DNA of 64,000 nt from Enterococcus sp. ZJ1622 (GCF_011038845.1 NZ_JAAKDW010000006.1:129001-193000), one strand, 5' to 3'; shown: positions 29,424 through 38,555, counted from the stretch's first letter. Program-made: numbers and translations. The notes: generated by a model not told the origin, from the sequence alone.

Positions 29424-30449
29424 ATGTATCCAGAAACCAAACAACTGATTTTGAAAAAACTAGAAGAAGGCGTTTATCCCGGGGTAGTCGCGGCTTTTGT
29501 CAGTCAAGGGGAAACCGAGTCATTTTCAGCCGGCTTCGCTCAACTTGTCCCCGAAAAGCAACTGATGGAAGAAGACCTTCTTTTTGATGCGGCTTCTCTT
29601 ACAAAAGTCATCGCGACAACGAGCTTGATCCTGCGGTTATGGGAAGACGGGAAGATCGATTTAGACCAGTCTTTGCATGAATATTTACCAGCATTTGAGA
29701 ATCGGACGATCACCTTGAGACATCTGCTGACGCATACTTCTGATATCAAAACTTGGATCCCTGATCGTGACCAGTTATCTCAGGAAGAATTGATTGCTGC
29801 GTATTTGAAATTACAGCCGGGAGATCAATTGGGAAAAACGGTGAAATATACAGACGCCGGAACGATCTTGTTAGGTTTGATGTTAGAAGAGATCTATCAG
29901 GAACCGCTTGTCGAAGTATTCCAAGAACAGGTCTTGGAACCTCTCGGGATGATGGACAGTTTGTTCCTTCCCTTTCCATCCAAAAAAATCGTCCCAACAG
30001 AACAGCTGCCGACTGGCGAAGTTCTGCGAGGGATCACGCATGATCCAAAAGCACGAGTACTGGCAGAACATGCGGGCAATGCGGGACTTTTCATTGATTT
30101 GAAAGACAGTCTTTCATTCATAGAAATGTATTTGAATAAAGGACTTGTCAAGGACGGACGTTTTTTTGAAGAACAAACGATCGAAGCTCTTTTGCAGGAT
30201 CAGACACCAGAAAAAAACGGGGATCGTTCGTTAGGATGGGATTTGAAGAGGAACTATAATGATCAGCATCCCATACTTTTTCATACAGGGTATACCGGAA
30301 CGTTCTTCCTTATTGATATCATTGATCAAGAAGCGTTCGTATTCCTGTCCAATCGGATCCATCCAGTCGATCATCGAGAAGTGTATATTCAAAATCGAGA
30401 CGAAATCATTGAAAATTTTTTGAAAGAGAAAGCGTTATTACAGAAATAG
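29424..30449 (+). CDS. Serine hydrolase of the beta-lactamase/esterase family (class C fold)
   Basis: The 341-residue protein has the catalytic SxxK motif AASLTKV (Ser58, Lys61), the YxN-like motif KYTDAG and the HTG motif in HTGYTGT, the class C beta-lactamase/DD-peptidase order. No signal peptide is seen, so it is probably a cytoplasmic esterase or peptidase rather than a drug-degrading beta-lactamase. AAGGAGG precedes ATG 29424. The manA gene begins 38 bases after its stop, with a TATAAT at 30453-30458 between. Confidence 0.83.
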   Translation: MYPETKQLILKKLEEGVYPGVVAAFVSQGETESFSAGFAQLVPEKQLMEEDLLFDAASLTKVIATTSLILRLWEDGKIDLDQSLHEYLPAFENRTITLRHLLTHTSDIKTWIPDRDQLSQEELIAAYLKLQPGDQLGKTVKYTDAGTILLGLMLEEIYQEPLVEVFQEQVLEPLGMMDSLFLPFPSKKIVPTEQLPTGEVLRGITHDPKARVLAEHAGNAGLFIDLKDSLSFIEMYLNKGLVKDGRFFEEQTIEALLQDQTPEKNGDRSLGWDLKRNYNDQHPILFHTGYTGTFFLIDIIDQEAFVFLSNRIHPVDHREVYIQNRDEIIENFLKEKALLQK

Positions 30450-30487
30450 TGCTATAATAGCTATGAAAATTGAGAGGAGTTTTAGTC

Positions 30488-31438
30488 ATGCAAGAACCTA
30501 TGTTTTTAAAACCAGTTTTTCAAGAAAAGATTTGGGGAGGAAATCGGCTGCATTCTGTCTTCGGTTTTGACTTGCCAAATGATAAAATTGGGGAAGATTG
30601 GGCAATCAGTGCACATCCTCATGGCGTAAGTGTTGTAGAAAACGGAGAATTCAAAGGTCAAAAGTTAGATGATCTATGGGCAGAGCATAAAGAATTGTTC
30701 GGACATCCTTCAGAACCCGTTTTTCCTTTGCTTATCAAGATCTTAGATGCAGAAGATGAACTTTCCGTACAAGTCCATCCAGATGATGCTTACGGCATGG
30801 AACACGAAGGAGAGCTTGGAAAGACAGAATGCTGGTATATTATCGATGCAGAACCAGGTGCAGAGATCATTTATGGTCACCATGCGCAAACGAGAGAAGA
30901 ACTAGCAGAAATGATCGAAGATGGACGTTGGGATGATCTGCTGAAGAAAGTGCCTGTGAAAAAAGGAGATTTCTTCTACGTACCAAGTGGAACGATCCAC
31001 GCGATCGGCAAAGGGATCATGATCTTAGAAACACAGCAAAGCTCTGACACTACTTATCGTGTTTATGATTATGACCGTAAAGACAATCAAGGAAAAACAC
31101 GTGAATTGCACATCCAACAGTCTATCGATGTGACGACTGTTCCGGCAAAAACGCCTGAGTTGCAAGTCAAAGAAGTACGCAAAGGAAATTCATCGATCGT
31201 TACCTATTTAGAAACAGAATTTTTCAATGTCTACGAGTGGGATATCAAAGGAATCACGAATTTCAAAAAACAAGCACCTTATACATTGATGACTGTTATT
31301 GACGGGGCTGGCGAACTTGTCGTTGCAGGAAAAACCTACACACTAGAAAAAGGAACAAGCTGTATTATCCCAGATGGTGTGGAAGAATGGACCGTACAAG
31401 GCGAATTAGCAATCATTGCTTCTGAACCTGGCAAATAA
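30488..31438 (+). CDS. manA: Mannose-6-phosphate isomerase, class I
   Basis: The 316-residue zinc enzyme interconverts mannose 6-phosphate and fructose 6-phosphate. FQEKIWGGNRL at the N terminus, QVHPDDAYG with GKTECWYI (metal ligands) and VPSGTIHAIGKGI are diagnostic of the short Gram-positive form. ATG 30488 follows GAGAGGAG. A TATAAT lies at 30453-30458, so it may have its own promoter in addition to read-through from the serine hydrolase gene. Confidence 0.96.
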   Translation: MQEPMFLKPVFQEKIWGGNRLHSVFGFDLPNDKIGEDWAISAHPHGVSVVENGEFKGQKLDDLWAEHKELFGHPSEPVFPLLIKILDAEDELSVQVHPDDAYGMEHEGELGKTECWYIIDAEPGAEIIYGHHAQTREELAEMIEDGRWDDLLKKVPVKKGDFFYVPSGTIHAIGKGIMILETQQSSDTTYRVYDYDRKDNQGKTRELHIQQSIDVTTVPAKTPELQVKEVRKGNSSIVTYLETEFFNVYEWDIKGITNFKKQAPYTLMTVIDGAGELVVAGKTYTLEKGTSCIIPDGVEEWTVQGELAIIASEPGK

Positions 31439-31463
31439 GTTGTTGTTTGTCATGAAGTGATTC

Positions 31464-31492
31464 AAAAGGAGCTGTGACTGCAGCTCCTTTTT
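31464..31492 (+). terminator. Terminator after manA
   Basis: AAAAGGAGCTG pairs with CAGCTCCTTTTT around a short loop. Confidence 0.88.
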
Positions 31493-31499
31493 CCGAATA

Positions 31500-31859
31500 C
31501 ATGGTGTTCCAAAGCTTGCATCTGCGGTAATAAGCCCAACCAAACGAAAAATATGGAGAACTATTTTTGTTTGGCTATTCTTGTTACTTGATGTAGGACA
31601 GCATTTTCACAACCTCTATAAACGGTGTTCCAACTGCTGCTTCTCGGCAATAAGTTCACTGAACAAGAAAATATGAGGAGCTATTTTCTGCTCAGTGTCC
31701 TTATTCCTTAAAGCAGAACGCAGTTGTCACAACCTCTGATTCACGGTGTTCTCCTGCCAACTCCTCGGGCACAAGTCACAATATTCAACAAACATGAGAA
31801 GCTGTTTGTTGAAATTGTTCCTTGTGCCTCAGAGTTAAACGGCAGGCTCACAACCTCTT
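31500..31859 (+). repeat. Intergenic hairpin-repeat array 5 (three units)
   Basis: Three units in order C, A, B at about 31500-31616, 31619-31737 and 31740-31859. All end in TCACAACCTC or CACAACCTC. The A and B units are nearly identical to those in arrays 3, 4 and 7. The array lies directly in front of the mannitol-type PTS cluster and leaves only about 55 bases for a promoter. Confidence 0.88.
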
Positions 31860-31913
31860 TTAGACATTTAGAGACAAACAAGCAGAGGAAAAAAATCTGA
31901 GAGTTACCAAAGT

Positions 31914-33695
31914 GTGGTGAAAACATTGCAGCAAAAACTAATGAAACAGAAAATGGATGCGTTTTCTATCAATCGTCTGATCACTATCCAGCAGTTACGG
32001 AAATTTGGTCATCATTTGAATGAAATGATCATGCCAAATCTCAGCCTTTTCATTGCATGGGGGCTGTTATCTTTACTAGCGAATCACGTATCGGGGGAGC
32101 TCCATCGTACATTGACCGAAGTATGCGACTGGATGATCAGACTTCTGCTACCGATATTGATCAGTTATTTAGGCGGAAAAGCTTCTGGCGGACAAAAAGG
32201 TGCTATAACAGGAGCAATCGCTTCACTAGGGATCATCGCAGCTTCTGATGTCCCGCAAATCGTAGGGGCAATGCTAGTAGGACCTGTGGCAGGAGCGGTT
32301 TATTCCTATAGTGACAAATGGCTTTCTCCCAGATTAAAAGCTGGATATGAGATGCTTGCCGGTAATTTGCTGGTTGGTATGATCGGTGGGATCTGCTGTA
32401 TTGTAGGAATCGTAGCGGTCGAGCCACTCATTGGAACCATCCATCAGCAATTAGCCGATGCCGTCTTCTGGCTGATCAAGCGAAATGCACTTCCATTCGT
32501 TAATCTACTCGTCGAACCTTTGAAAGTCCTATTTTTCAACAACGCGATCAACCATGGCATATTGACGCCGTTAGGTATCGAATTTTCCCGAACAAATGGA
32601 CGGTCGATCCTGTTTTTGATGGAGGCGAATCCTGGTCCTGGTGTCGGTATTTTACTTGCTAACATCCTTTTTGCAAAGAAGTCAGCGAAAGTAAACGCAG
32701 GTGGTGCTCTCATGATCCAGGCGTTTGGCGGTATCCACGAAATATACTTTCCATTTGTACTGATGCAGCCTCGTTTGTTCTTAGCAGTAATGGCAGGTGG
32801 TACGGCCGGAACGCTAGTGTTCCAATTGCTAGATGCAGGGTTGACTGCGCCAGTTTCGCCAGGGTCTTTGCTTGTTATTTTTGCTAATACACCTCGTGCG
32901 CAGTTGTTAGGAGTGGCTATGGGGATTTTCATCAGTACGGCAGTCATGTTTGTCTGCGCCGCTCTTTTGATGAAACTGCCAGAAAAATCGAAAAAAACAG
33001 AAAAACAACTCTTAATTGATGAAAGGAAGGCTGTCGTGGAAAAACCATTGATCAATCATATCATATTCGCCTGTGATTCAGGGATGGGCTCCAGTGCGAT
33101 GGGGGCGGCCTTATTGAGAAAAGCCCTCCAAGAAGAGATCCCAGTAGACTATGGTTCTATCTATACATTAGAAAAACGGCAAAATCAGCTGATAATCGTA
33201 CAAAAAGAACTGGCAAGCTTGGCTCGTGAAAAAGTGTCAGACAATGAGATTTTGCCAGTGGACCATTTTTTGGAGATCGAGGATTATCTTCCTGAAATCA
33301 AAAGAAGAATCCATCAGTCAGTAGAAGTCGATCCAGTACACAACCAAACAGTGAGAGCTCAGGCTTCAAAAAAAGCTGCAGTGGTTTTCCTGTATGAAAA
33401 AGACAGAAGAGGTTCACAAACGATGGGAATGACTGTGTTTCGACAATTGGCAGAAAAATATCATCAGTCATTGTTTGTCGAGAAAAAACCTGTGGAGCAA
33501 ATCAGACCTGATCAAAATACTATTTATATCACAACGAAAAACATCGCCGCACGCTATCAATTGGCAGAAAAGCTCGAATGTTTGATCGTTGTCGATCATC
33601 TAGTCATCAATCAGGAATATGAAAAGTTATTGAGAGGAGAAGACTGCAGTGTATTTGTCACCAAGAGAGAAACAGCTGCTGACAGAACTCATTAA
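31914..33695 (+). CDS. Mannitol-family PTS transporter EIICB (paralogue of MtlA)
   Basis: This ~593-residue permease has a membrane EIIC domain (residues about 30-355) with NNAINHGILTPLG, EANPGPGVGILLA and GGIHEIYFPF, and an EIIB domain with the phosphocysteine in ACDSGMGSSAMGA (Cys387). A second EIIB-like stretch near residues 490-585 (GSQTMGMTVF) lacks the cysteine. It is similar to the MtlA at 38832 but clearly diverged. Substrate may be mannitol or another hexitol/pentitol. The start is unsure: GTG 31914 has only a weak GAGAG, and ATG 31941 or 31953 would remove 9 or 13 residues. It overlaps the regulator gene by 47 bases. Confidence 0.83.
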   Translation: MVKTLQQKLMKQKMDAFSINRLITIQQLRKFGHHLNEMIMPNLSLFIAWGLLSLLANHVSGELHRTLTEVCDWMIRLLLPILISYLGGKASGGQKGAITGAIASLGIIAASDVPQIVGAMLVGPVAGAVYSYSDKWLSPRLKAGYEMLAGNLLVGMIGGICCIVGIVAVEPLIGTIHQQLADAVFWLIKRNALPFVNLLVEPLKVLFFNNAINHGILTPLGIEFSRTNGRSILFLMEANPGPGVGILLANILFAKKSAKVNAGGALMIQAFGGIHEIYFPFVLMQPRLFLAVMAGGTAGTLVFQLLDAGLTAPVSPGSLLVIFANTPRAQLLGVAMGIFISTAVMFVCAALLMKLPEKSKKTEKQLLIDERKAVVEKPLINHIIFACDSGMGSSAMGAALLRKALQEEIPVDYGSIYTLEKRQNQLIIVQKELASLAREKVSDNEILPVDHFLEIEDYLPEIKRRIHQSVEVDPVHNQTVRAQASKKAAVVFLYEKDRRGSQTMGMTVFRQLAEKYHQSLFVEKKPVEQIRPDQNTIYITTKNIAARYQLAEKLECLIVVDHLVINQEYEKLLRGEDCSVFVTKRETAADRTH

Positions 33696-35676
33696 CAGTC
33701 CATCACCAGTTTCTATCAAACGGATGATGAATTTGCTGAAAGTCAGCAGAAGGACCGTCTACCGAGAACTGGATAATTTGGAGTTGTCGCTAAAGTCAGA
33801 AGGGGCACATCTGCAAAAAGTTGGCAGAGGGGCTTTTGTCATTAACGCAACAGAAGAAATAAGAAAGAAACTACAGGAAGAAGGCCAGGAAAAAAGCGAG
33901 GAGTTATCCACCGCCCAAAGACAGCACGCGATATTAGCTGAATTGCTTTTGACAGATGATCCGCTTAGCTTGACCTATTTTCTAGAGAAGTATCTCATCA
34001 GCAATACCACTTTTTATGCAGATATCAAACAGCTGGAAGCAAGTATCAGCCAGCTTCCATTAGAGATCATCCGTAATCGCGGGTATGAGGTCACTGGACC
34101 GGAAAAATATCGAAGACTACTCGTTGCAAACGTCCTCGAACTTGAAATCAATGAATATGAAATTTTTCATCACTCAGAATCCGATCCTTCTTCCAATTAT
34201 TTTTTCAGATTTGTGGCAACACAGCATTTGGCACTGGCCCAAAAAGTAGTAGGAGAAGAACTAGTCCAGCAAAAAACAGATCTAAGTGATCGTAAACTCG
34301 AACATCTGGTGCTGATGCTGGCTATCACAATGGATCGGGTCACAAACAACCATTTACTGACGAATGAGACCTATACAGGTTTAGTCAACAAAGACCTGCT
34401 AGGCACAGCCAAACAGTTGTTTTCGAAAATCGGAGCAGAGACGAAACAATTGTATCCAGTCAATGAGATCGTGTTTTTTGCCAGTCTATTGAATGATTTC
34501 TCGAATTCCTTCGACCAGAATTTCTTTGAAGAAACCTTTGATACGCAATTGGCTTACCTAGTCAAAAAGCTGATCCAAGAAGTGAGCGATGAGACCAATG
34601 TCCATTTTTATGAAGACGAAACATTATATAAAATGCTTTTGACGCATCTATCTGGTGTGTTTTCAAGAGCAGTTTTACAAGAAGAAGTGTTATCTAACCC
34701 GATTTTAGAAAAAATCATGGTGCAGTATGAAGAGATTGCACAAGCGCTACGGCATGCAGTCGGACATATTTTCCAAGAAAAGAAATTGTCAGAAGAAGAA
34801 ATTGCCTATATGGTGCTTCATTTTGCCAATTCATTAGAAAAAAGTCCAAAAGAAAGTACCATCAGTATTGCCGGTTTTTCACCTAGTGGACTTGCATCGA
34901 CAAGTATGCTCGAGATGAGATTGAAAAGATATTTCCCGTTTATCCAGCAGATCCATTTTTACCGGATCGCCGATTTGAAGAAAATCGATCTGCAGGATAA
35001 CTATGACCTTGTCATCTCGACCTCTATTCTACCAGGTTATGATGGCAAATATATTCTAGTCTCACCTTTACTATTGGAAGACGAGGTCAAACAGCTGAGA
35101 GAAGAGTTTTCTCATATCACAAAAAAGCATCGTCATGCCAAGGAAAACGAAAAGCCGGCCTCGTTGATTGAAGATACATATGAACAGACCATGTCTGTCA
35201 TGGATCGGATCAATATCTTGCTGAGTAGTTTTTTTATCCAGACAATCGATAATCCATCAACTATCTCAGAAACAATAGATGGATTGTTCGCGTACTTTCC
35301 TGAAGTGATAAATGACCAATCAGTAGTCCGTTACAAGCTGATGAAGAGATATAAACAAGCGCCAATCGGTATTCCGCACACCAATATGGGTTTGTTCCAT
35401 ACATCAAGTTCAGCTGTTTCAAAACCGATTTTTTGTATTTTCAATCTAAAAAACGCGTTAAAAATCGAGAGTATGGACAAACAAACGATCGATTTATCAC
35501 GGATGCTCGTCATGCTGGCTCCCTCGCCGATCGATGAGACAGATAAAAAACTCCTAGGAAAAATCAGCGGAGCGATCATCATGAATGACCTGAATACAGA
35601 GATTTTTCGTTCTGGAAATAAAGAGATCGTCTACCAGTTACTAGCAAAAATCTTGATCGAAGAAATCAAAAAGTAA
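33649..35676 (+). CDS. mtlR: MtlR-type transcriptional activator with PTS regulatory domains
   Basis: The 675-residue protein has N-terminal helix-turn-helix domains (VSRRTVYRELDNLE), two PRD domains (about residues 180-395), an EIIB-gat-like domain (about 400-490) and a C-terminal EIIA-mtl-like domain with His in PIGIPHTNMGLFH. In related MtlR proteins phosphorylation of PRD2, EIIB-like cysteine and EIIA-like histidine sets activity; here the EIIB-like loop reads GFSPSGLASTSML without a cysteine. It starts at GTG 33649 behind AGAGGAG. It probably activates the mtlA promoter through the palindrome at 38737-38760 (inference). Confidence 0.88.
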   Translation: MYLSPREKQLLTELINSPSPVSIKRMMNLLKVSRRTVYRELDNLELSLKSEGAHLQKVGRGAFVINATEEIRKKLQEEGQEKSEELSTAQRQHAILAELLLTDDPLSLTYFLEKYLISNTTFYADIKQLEASISQLPLEIIRNRGYEVTGPEKYRRLLVANVLELEINEYEIFHHSESDPSSNYFFRFVATQHLALAQKVVGEELVQQKTDLSDRKLEHLVLMLAITMDRVTNNHLLTNETYTGLVNKDLLGTAKQLFSKIGAETKQLYPVNEIVFFASLLNDFSNSFDQNFFEETFDTQLAYLVKKLIQEVSDETNVHFYEDETLYKMLLTHLSGVFSRAVLQEEVLSNPILEKIMVQYEEIAQALRHAVGHIFQEKKLSEEEIAYMVLHFANSLEKSPKESTISIAGFSPSGLASTSMLEMRLKRYFPFIQQIHFYRIADLKKIDLQDNYDLVISTSILPGYDGKYILVSPLLLEDEVKQLREEFSHITKKHRHAKENEKPASLIEDTYEQTMSVMDRINILLSSFFIQTIDNPSTISETIDGLFAYFPEVINDQSVVRYKLMKRYKQAPIGIPHTNMGLFHTSSSAVSKPIFCIFNLKNALKIESMDKQTIDLSRMLVMLAPSPIDETDKKLLGKISGAIIMNDLNTEIFRSGNKEIVYQLLAKILIEEIKK

Positions 35677-35689
35677 AGGAGCGGTGTAG

Positions 35690-36130
35690 ATGATCGAACT
35701 GCCGAAAGAAAGAATCTTGCTGGATCGATCCTTCCAGAATTGGGAGGACGCATTGAGAAAGATCGGCGAGTGGATGGTTGTAAAAGGAAATGTCACACCT
35801 GACTATATCCAATCAATGATCGATAGACAAAAACGGATGAGTGTGTACATCGGGAATTTCGTGGCACTTCCCCATGCTGAAGGAACGGACGAATCTGTGA
35901 TCGAAGAAGGCATCTTCCTGATCCAAGTACCCGATGGCATCAACTTTGGCACGAAAGACGAACCGAAAATCGCTACGATCCTATTTGCAGCTGCGCTTAA
36001 AAAAGAGCATCAGCTTTCCGTGCTGCAGGAATTGGCTTTTTTCTGCTCGGACATCGATCAAGTCATGGCACTCAGTGATGCAAATACAGTAGAAGAGATC
36101 CAAATGATCTTTGCACAAGCACACACATAG
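35690..36130 (+). CDS. Mannitol-type PTS EIIA protein (first cluster)
   Basis: The 146-residue protein accepts phosphate from HPr at His62 (NFVALPHAEG) and passes it to an EIIB of the mannitol class. DGINFGTKDEPKIATILF is typical of the family. It is paralogous to the MtlF at 40629 with the active histidine at the same position. It lies 13 bases after mtlR and closes the cluster EIICB-MtlR-EIIA, which has no dehydrogenase of its own. Confidence 0.9.
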   Translation: MIELPKERILLDRSFQNWEDALRKIGEWMVVKGNVTPDYIQSMIDRQKRMSVYIGNFVALPHAEGTDESVIEEGIFLIQVPDGINFGTKDEPKIATILFAAALKKEHQLSVLQELAFFCSDIDQVMALSDANTVEEIQMIFAQAHT

Positions 36131-36154
36131 AATAAGGCGATCCAAAGAAAGATT

Positions 36155-36273
36155 GAGAGGTTGTGAAGAAGCTGTTCTGCGTCAAGCAGTAAGAATGAAC
36201 AGATAAAAACAGCTTCTCATATTTTTGCATAAATCTGGTTTACCACCGAAAAGCTGGCAGTGGAATACCGTTT
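36155..36273 (-). repeat. Intergenic hairpin repeat 6 (single, mismatched unit)
   Basis: One reverse-orientation unit from GAGGTTGTGAAGAAGCTG to GGAATACCGTTTA. On the minus strand its right arm is of type C, but its left arm (CCACTGCCAGC) is of another type, so the two arms cannot pair well. The junction falls in the shared core ATGAGAAGCTGTTTT. Confidence 0.75.
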
Positions 36274-36279
36274 ATTTAG

Positions 36280-36320
36280 AAAAAGAGGGTATGACAAGAT
36301 TTTGTCATACTCTCTTTTTT
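36280..36320. terminator. Bidirectional terminator between EIIA gene and ABC permease gene
   Basis: AAAAAGAGGGTATGACA pairs with TGTCATACTCTCTTTTTT. It separates two convergent units. Confidence 0.9.
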
Positions 36321-36325
36321 CGCGT

Positions 36326-37453
36326 TCAATAACATTTTTTTCGGCGAATAACGACAATACATATGACTAATAGCAAGGCACTCCATGTACTAAGCGTCAA
36401 GATCCCGTTAGTAAAAGTGATTTTTCCCGAAGCTAATGGTTCGAACAGATCTCCTCCTATGATCACGTGTTGAAAATCAACATAAGAAGTCGGTAAGTAA
36501 TGGCGGATCTCTTCCATGAACCCGATCGAAGAAAATAATCGATATTCTGCTAAAAAAAGACAAAGAAGTGTCCCCAAAAGATTGACTAGATAGTGTTCGA
36601 AGAGCGCAGAAAGAAGAAAGCTGATCGTAGTCAAAAACAATAACCAGAATACTAAGAACAGAAAAGTTTGGAGAAGATAGACATACATCGGAAGAATTCG
36701 GATCTCCTGATCGATGATCGTCCCCACAGGATAGCGAAAATCCCCAAGCCCATTTTTCATGACTATGATCACAGAAACCACGATCAATGGAAAAATCATG
36801 CATAAAACTGTGGCACTAAAATAACTGAAAAAGCGAATGGCGTGTTTTTTGAGGATACTATCTGGTAAAAGATTGACAAGTGGAATGACGCGTTTTCTTT
36901 TTTCATAAGAAATGATCGATGAAAGAAATAATGCGCTTATACATAAAATCAGAAAACTAGAAATCATTCCTGAAAAAATAGATTCATAATAATTCGCCAA
37001 AGGGACATTTGCTGGAAGATCGAAAATAGAATATCTTCGGATCTGGTGTTCCTTCAGATAACTGAGCAATTCCACTCGTTTTTGCTGTTCGATAATTGGT
37101 ATTCCTTGTCTTTGCCCAGAGGTCAGACGATCTAGCAAATCTTTTTCATAATGATACGTTGCTTCAACAATCCGGTGTGCATCATTTGCATTTTTCGCAT
37201 GTAAGATTTCTTCGATCAGTTTAGTACTTGTTTCTAAACTTTCTACAAATTCTTTTTCATTTTCATCCTCTTTCAAGATTTCGATCAAACGCTGGTTCTC
37301 GGTATAATTGTGATTTAATTCATCGAATTCTGTGTAGGCCAGTTCGTAATCAAAGAAGAGGAGGAATAGGAACAGAAGAGTCAGAAGTAGCGGAAATAAA
37401 TAATTTATTTTATTTTTTAATAACAGATTTCGTTCGAATTCAAATAAAACCAT
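36326..37453 (-). CDS. ABC-2-type membrane permease of a peptide export/immunity cassette
   Basis: The 375-residue protein has one N-terminal membrane helix (LFPLLLTLLFLFLLFFDY), a long charged extracellular loop (about residues 45-140) and five or six further helices in the C-terminal half. This is the layout of ABC-2 permeases in bacteriocin export or self-protection. GAGGTG lies 6 bases before ATG 37453. It follows the ATPase gene with 2 bases between, so they are co-translated. The family is not named with certainty. Confidence 0.72.
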   Translation of the reverse strand: MVLFEFERNLLLKNKINYLFPLLLTLLFLFLLFFDYELAYTEFDELNHNYTENQRLIEILKEDENEKEFVESLETSTKLIEEILHAKNANDAHRIVEATYHYEKDLLDRLTSGQRQGIPIIEQQKRVELLSYLKEHQIRRYSIFDLPANVPLANYYESIFSGMISSFLILCISALFLSSIISYEKRKRVIPLVNLLPDSILKKHAIRFFSYFSATVLCMIFPLIVVSVIIVMKNGLGDFRYPVGTIIDQEIRILPMYVYLLQTFLFLVFWLLFLTTISFLLSALFEHYLVNLLGTLLCLFLAEYRLFSSIGFMEEIRHYLPTSYVDFQHVIIGGDLFEPLASGKITFTNGILTLSTWSALLLVICIVVIRRKKCY

Positions 37454-37455
37454 GG

Positions 37456-38133
37456 CTACACCTCATATAATCTGTGGTAAGTCGGCAAAATCTCTTTCAT
37501 ATCAGAAGATTCTACGATGATTTTTCCATTTTTCAGGAAGAATGCTCTTGAGCAAATGGATTGAACGTTCGCGATAGCGTGCGTAGAGAGGAGGATCGTT
37601 TTCCCTTCTGCACGCCACTGACTGATCAGATGATCAAAGATAGCAATGCTTCCCGGATCTAGCCCATTCAAAGGTTCATCAAACAACATCACAGGTGTAT
37701 CACTGATCAAATAAGCAGCAAGCAGTACATGCTGTTTCATCCCTAAAGACATTTTCCCAATTGGCAAAGTGGTATATTCAGTCATTTTCAATCTCTGAAA
37801 AACAGTCTGACAGTCCATCTTACTTTTCCAATAATGTTTGATCAAAGTTAAATAATCAAATGCTGATAAATAGTCGGATAATTGAGCTGTTGACTCTAAA
37901 AAAAACAGCGAGTGGCGGTAATCCTTATAAGAAATAGGAGAGATGCCGCAAAGTGATAATCGATCATAAGCCGCTGGTAATAACTGGGCGATCCCATTCA
38001 GCAAAGTAGTTTTCCCATAACCGTTTGGGGCAATCAAAGCCGCTACTTCTCCAGTTTCAACTAAAAGATCTAATTGTTGGATGACACGTTTTTTCCCGCG
38101 GCGCATACTCATGTTTTGGATCAATACTGACAT
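37456..38133 (-). CDS. ABC transporter ATP-binding protein of the peptide cassette
   Basis: A 225-residue ATPase with Walker A APNGYGKTT, a signature region MSLGMKQHVLLA, Walker B VMLFDEPLNGLDP and the switch histidine in LLSTHAI. The signature departs from LSGGQ, which is common in bacteriocin-type exporters. ATG 38133 is chosen for the GGAGG 8 bases upstream. It is transcribed after the small secreted peptide gene, behind a hairpin at 38161-38192. Confidence 0.85.
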   Translation of the reverse strand: MSVLIQNMSMRRGKKRVIQQLDLLVETGEVAALIAPNGYGKTTLLNGIAQLLPAAYDRLSLCGISPISYKDYRHSLFFLESTAQLSDYLSAFDYLTLIKHYWKSKMDCQTVFQRLKMTEYTTLPIGKMSLGMKQHVLLAAYLISDTPVMLFDEPLNGLDPGSIAIFDHLISQWRAEGKTILLSTHAIANVQSICSRAFFLKNGKIIVESSDMKEILPTYHRLYEV

Positions 38134-38160
38134 AATTAGGCCTCCAATACTAATTAGATA

Positions 38161-38192
38161 ATAAAAACTGTGCGGTAGTACACAGTTTTTAT
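38161..38192 (-). terminator. Perfect hairpin (possible attenuator) between peptide gene and ABC genes
   Basis: ATAAAAACTGTG and CACAGTTTTTAT are perfect 12-bp arms around an 8-base loop. Placed between a small-peptide gene and its ABC genes, it could end most transcripts and so raise the peptide:transporter ratio. Confidence 0.7.
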
Positions 38193-38234
38193 CATCATTG
38201 CCATACAAGTAACACTATTCGCGAAAGAAACTAA

Positions 38235-38555
38235 CTAACGTGCCTGATACTCCCATGCATAGTAATAGGTATCTAAACTAAATCCTCTATCAATTCTGGT
38301 CGTTCTGCGATTGCTTTCGCGTAAACTATTTGTAAACCAGTAAGAACGCCAAGTTAAAACAGTGACTGTTCCCCAGCCAATAGAAGGATCACGATAAAAA
38401 GACTGTCTGCCAGTATTTCGAACGGTTGCTTCTCTTTGTCTAAATAAGTCTATTTCTTCATATTGATTCTCTGCGGCAAAAGTGGTAGTAGGTAATAAGC
38501 AATTGACAAGGACAACAAGAAGAAGGATGGAAATCAATGTTTTTTTCACTGTCAT
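38235..38555 (-). CDS. Small secreted peptide precursor, bacteriocin-like, next to ABC genes
   Basis: The 106-residue precursor has a clear signal peptide (TVKKTLISILLLVVLVNCLL) with a probable cut after TTTFA. The mature part of about 80 residues is polar and aromatic, with RNTGRQSFYRDPSIGWG and a C-terminal DTYYYAWEYQAR; it has no cysteine. ATG 38555 follows AAAGGA; ATG 38567 has no ribosome site. The gene order of peptide, ATPase, permease is like lactococcin 972-type clusters, but I see no convincing family motif. It could instead be a signalling or cell-wall stress peptide. Confidence 0.65.
   Translation of the reverse strand: MTVKKTLISILLLVVLVNCLLPTTTFAAENQYEEIDLFRQREATVRNTGRQSFYRDPSIGWGTVTVLTWRSYWFTNSLRESNRRTTRIDRGFSLDTYYYAWEYQAR

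Noticed and set aside
29424-30449. Antibiotic-resistance beta-lactamase
   Set aside because: SxxK and related motifs are shared by many esterases and peptidases, and there is no signal peptide for an exported beta-lactamase.
38235-38555. Firm assignment to the lactococcin 972 family
   Set aside because: Gene order fits, but the mature peptide lacks motifs that I could match with confidence, so only bacteriocin-like is stated.
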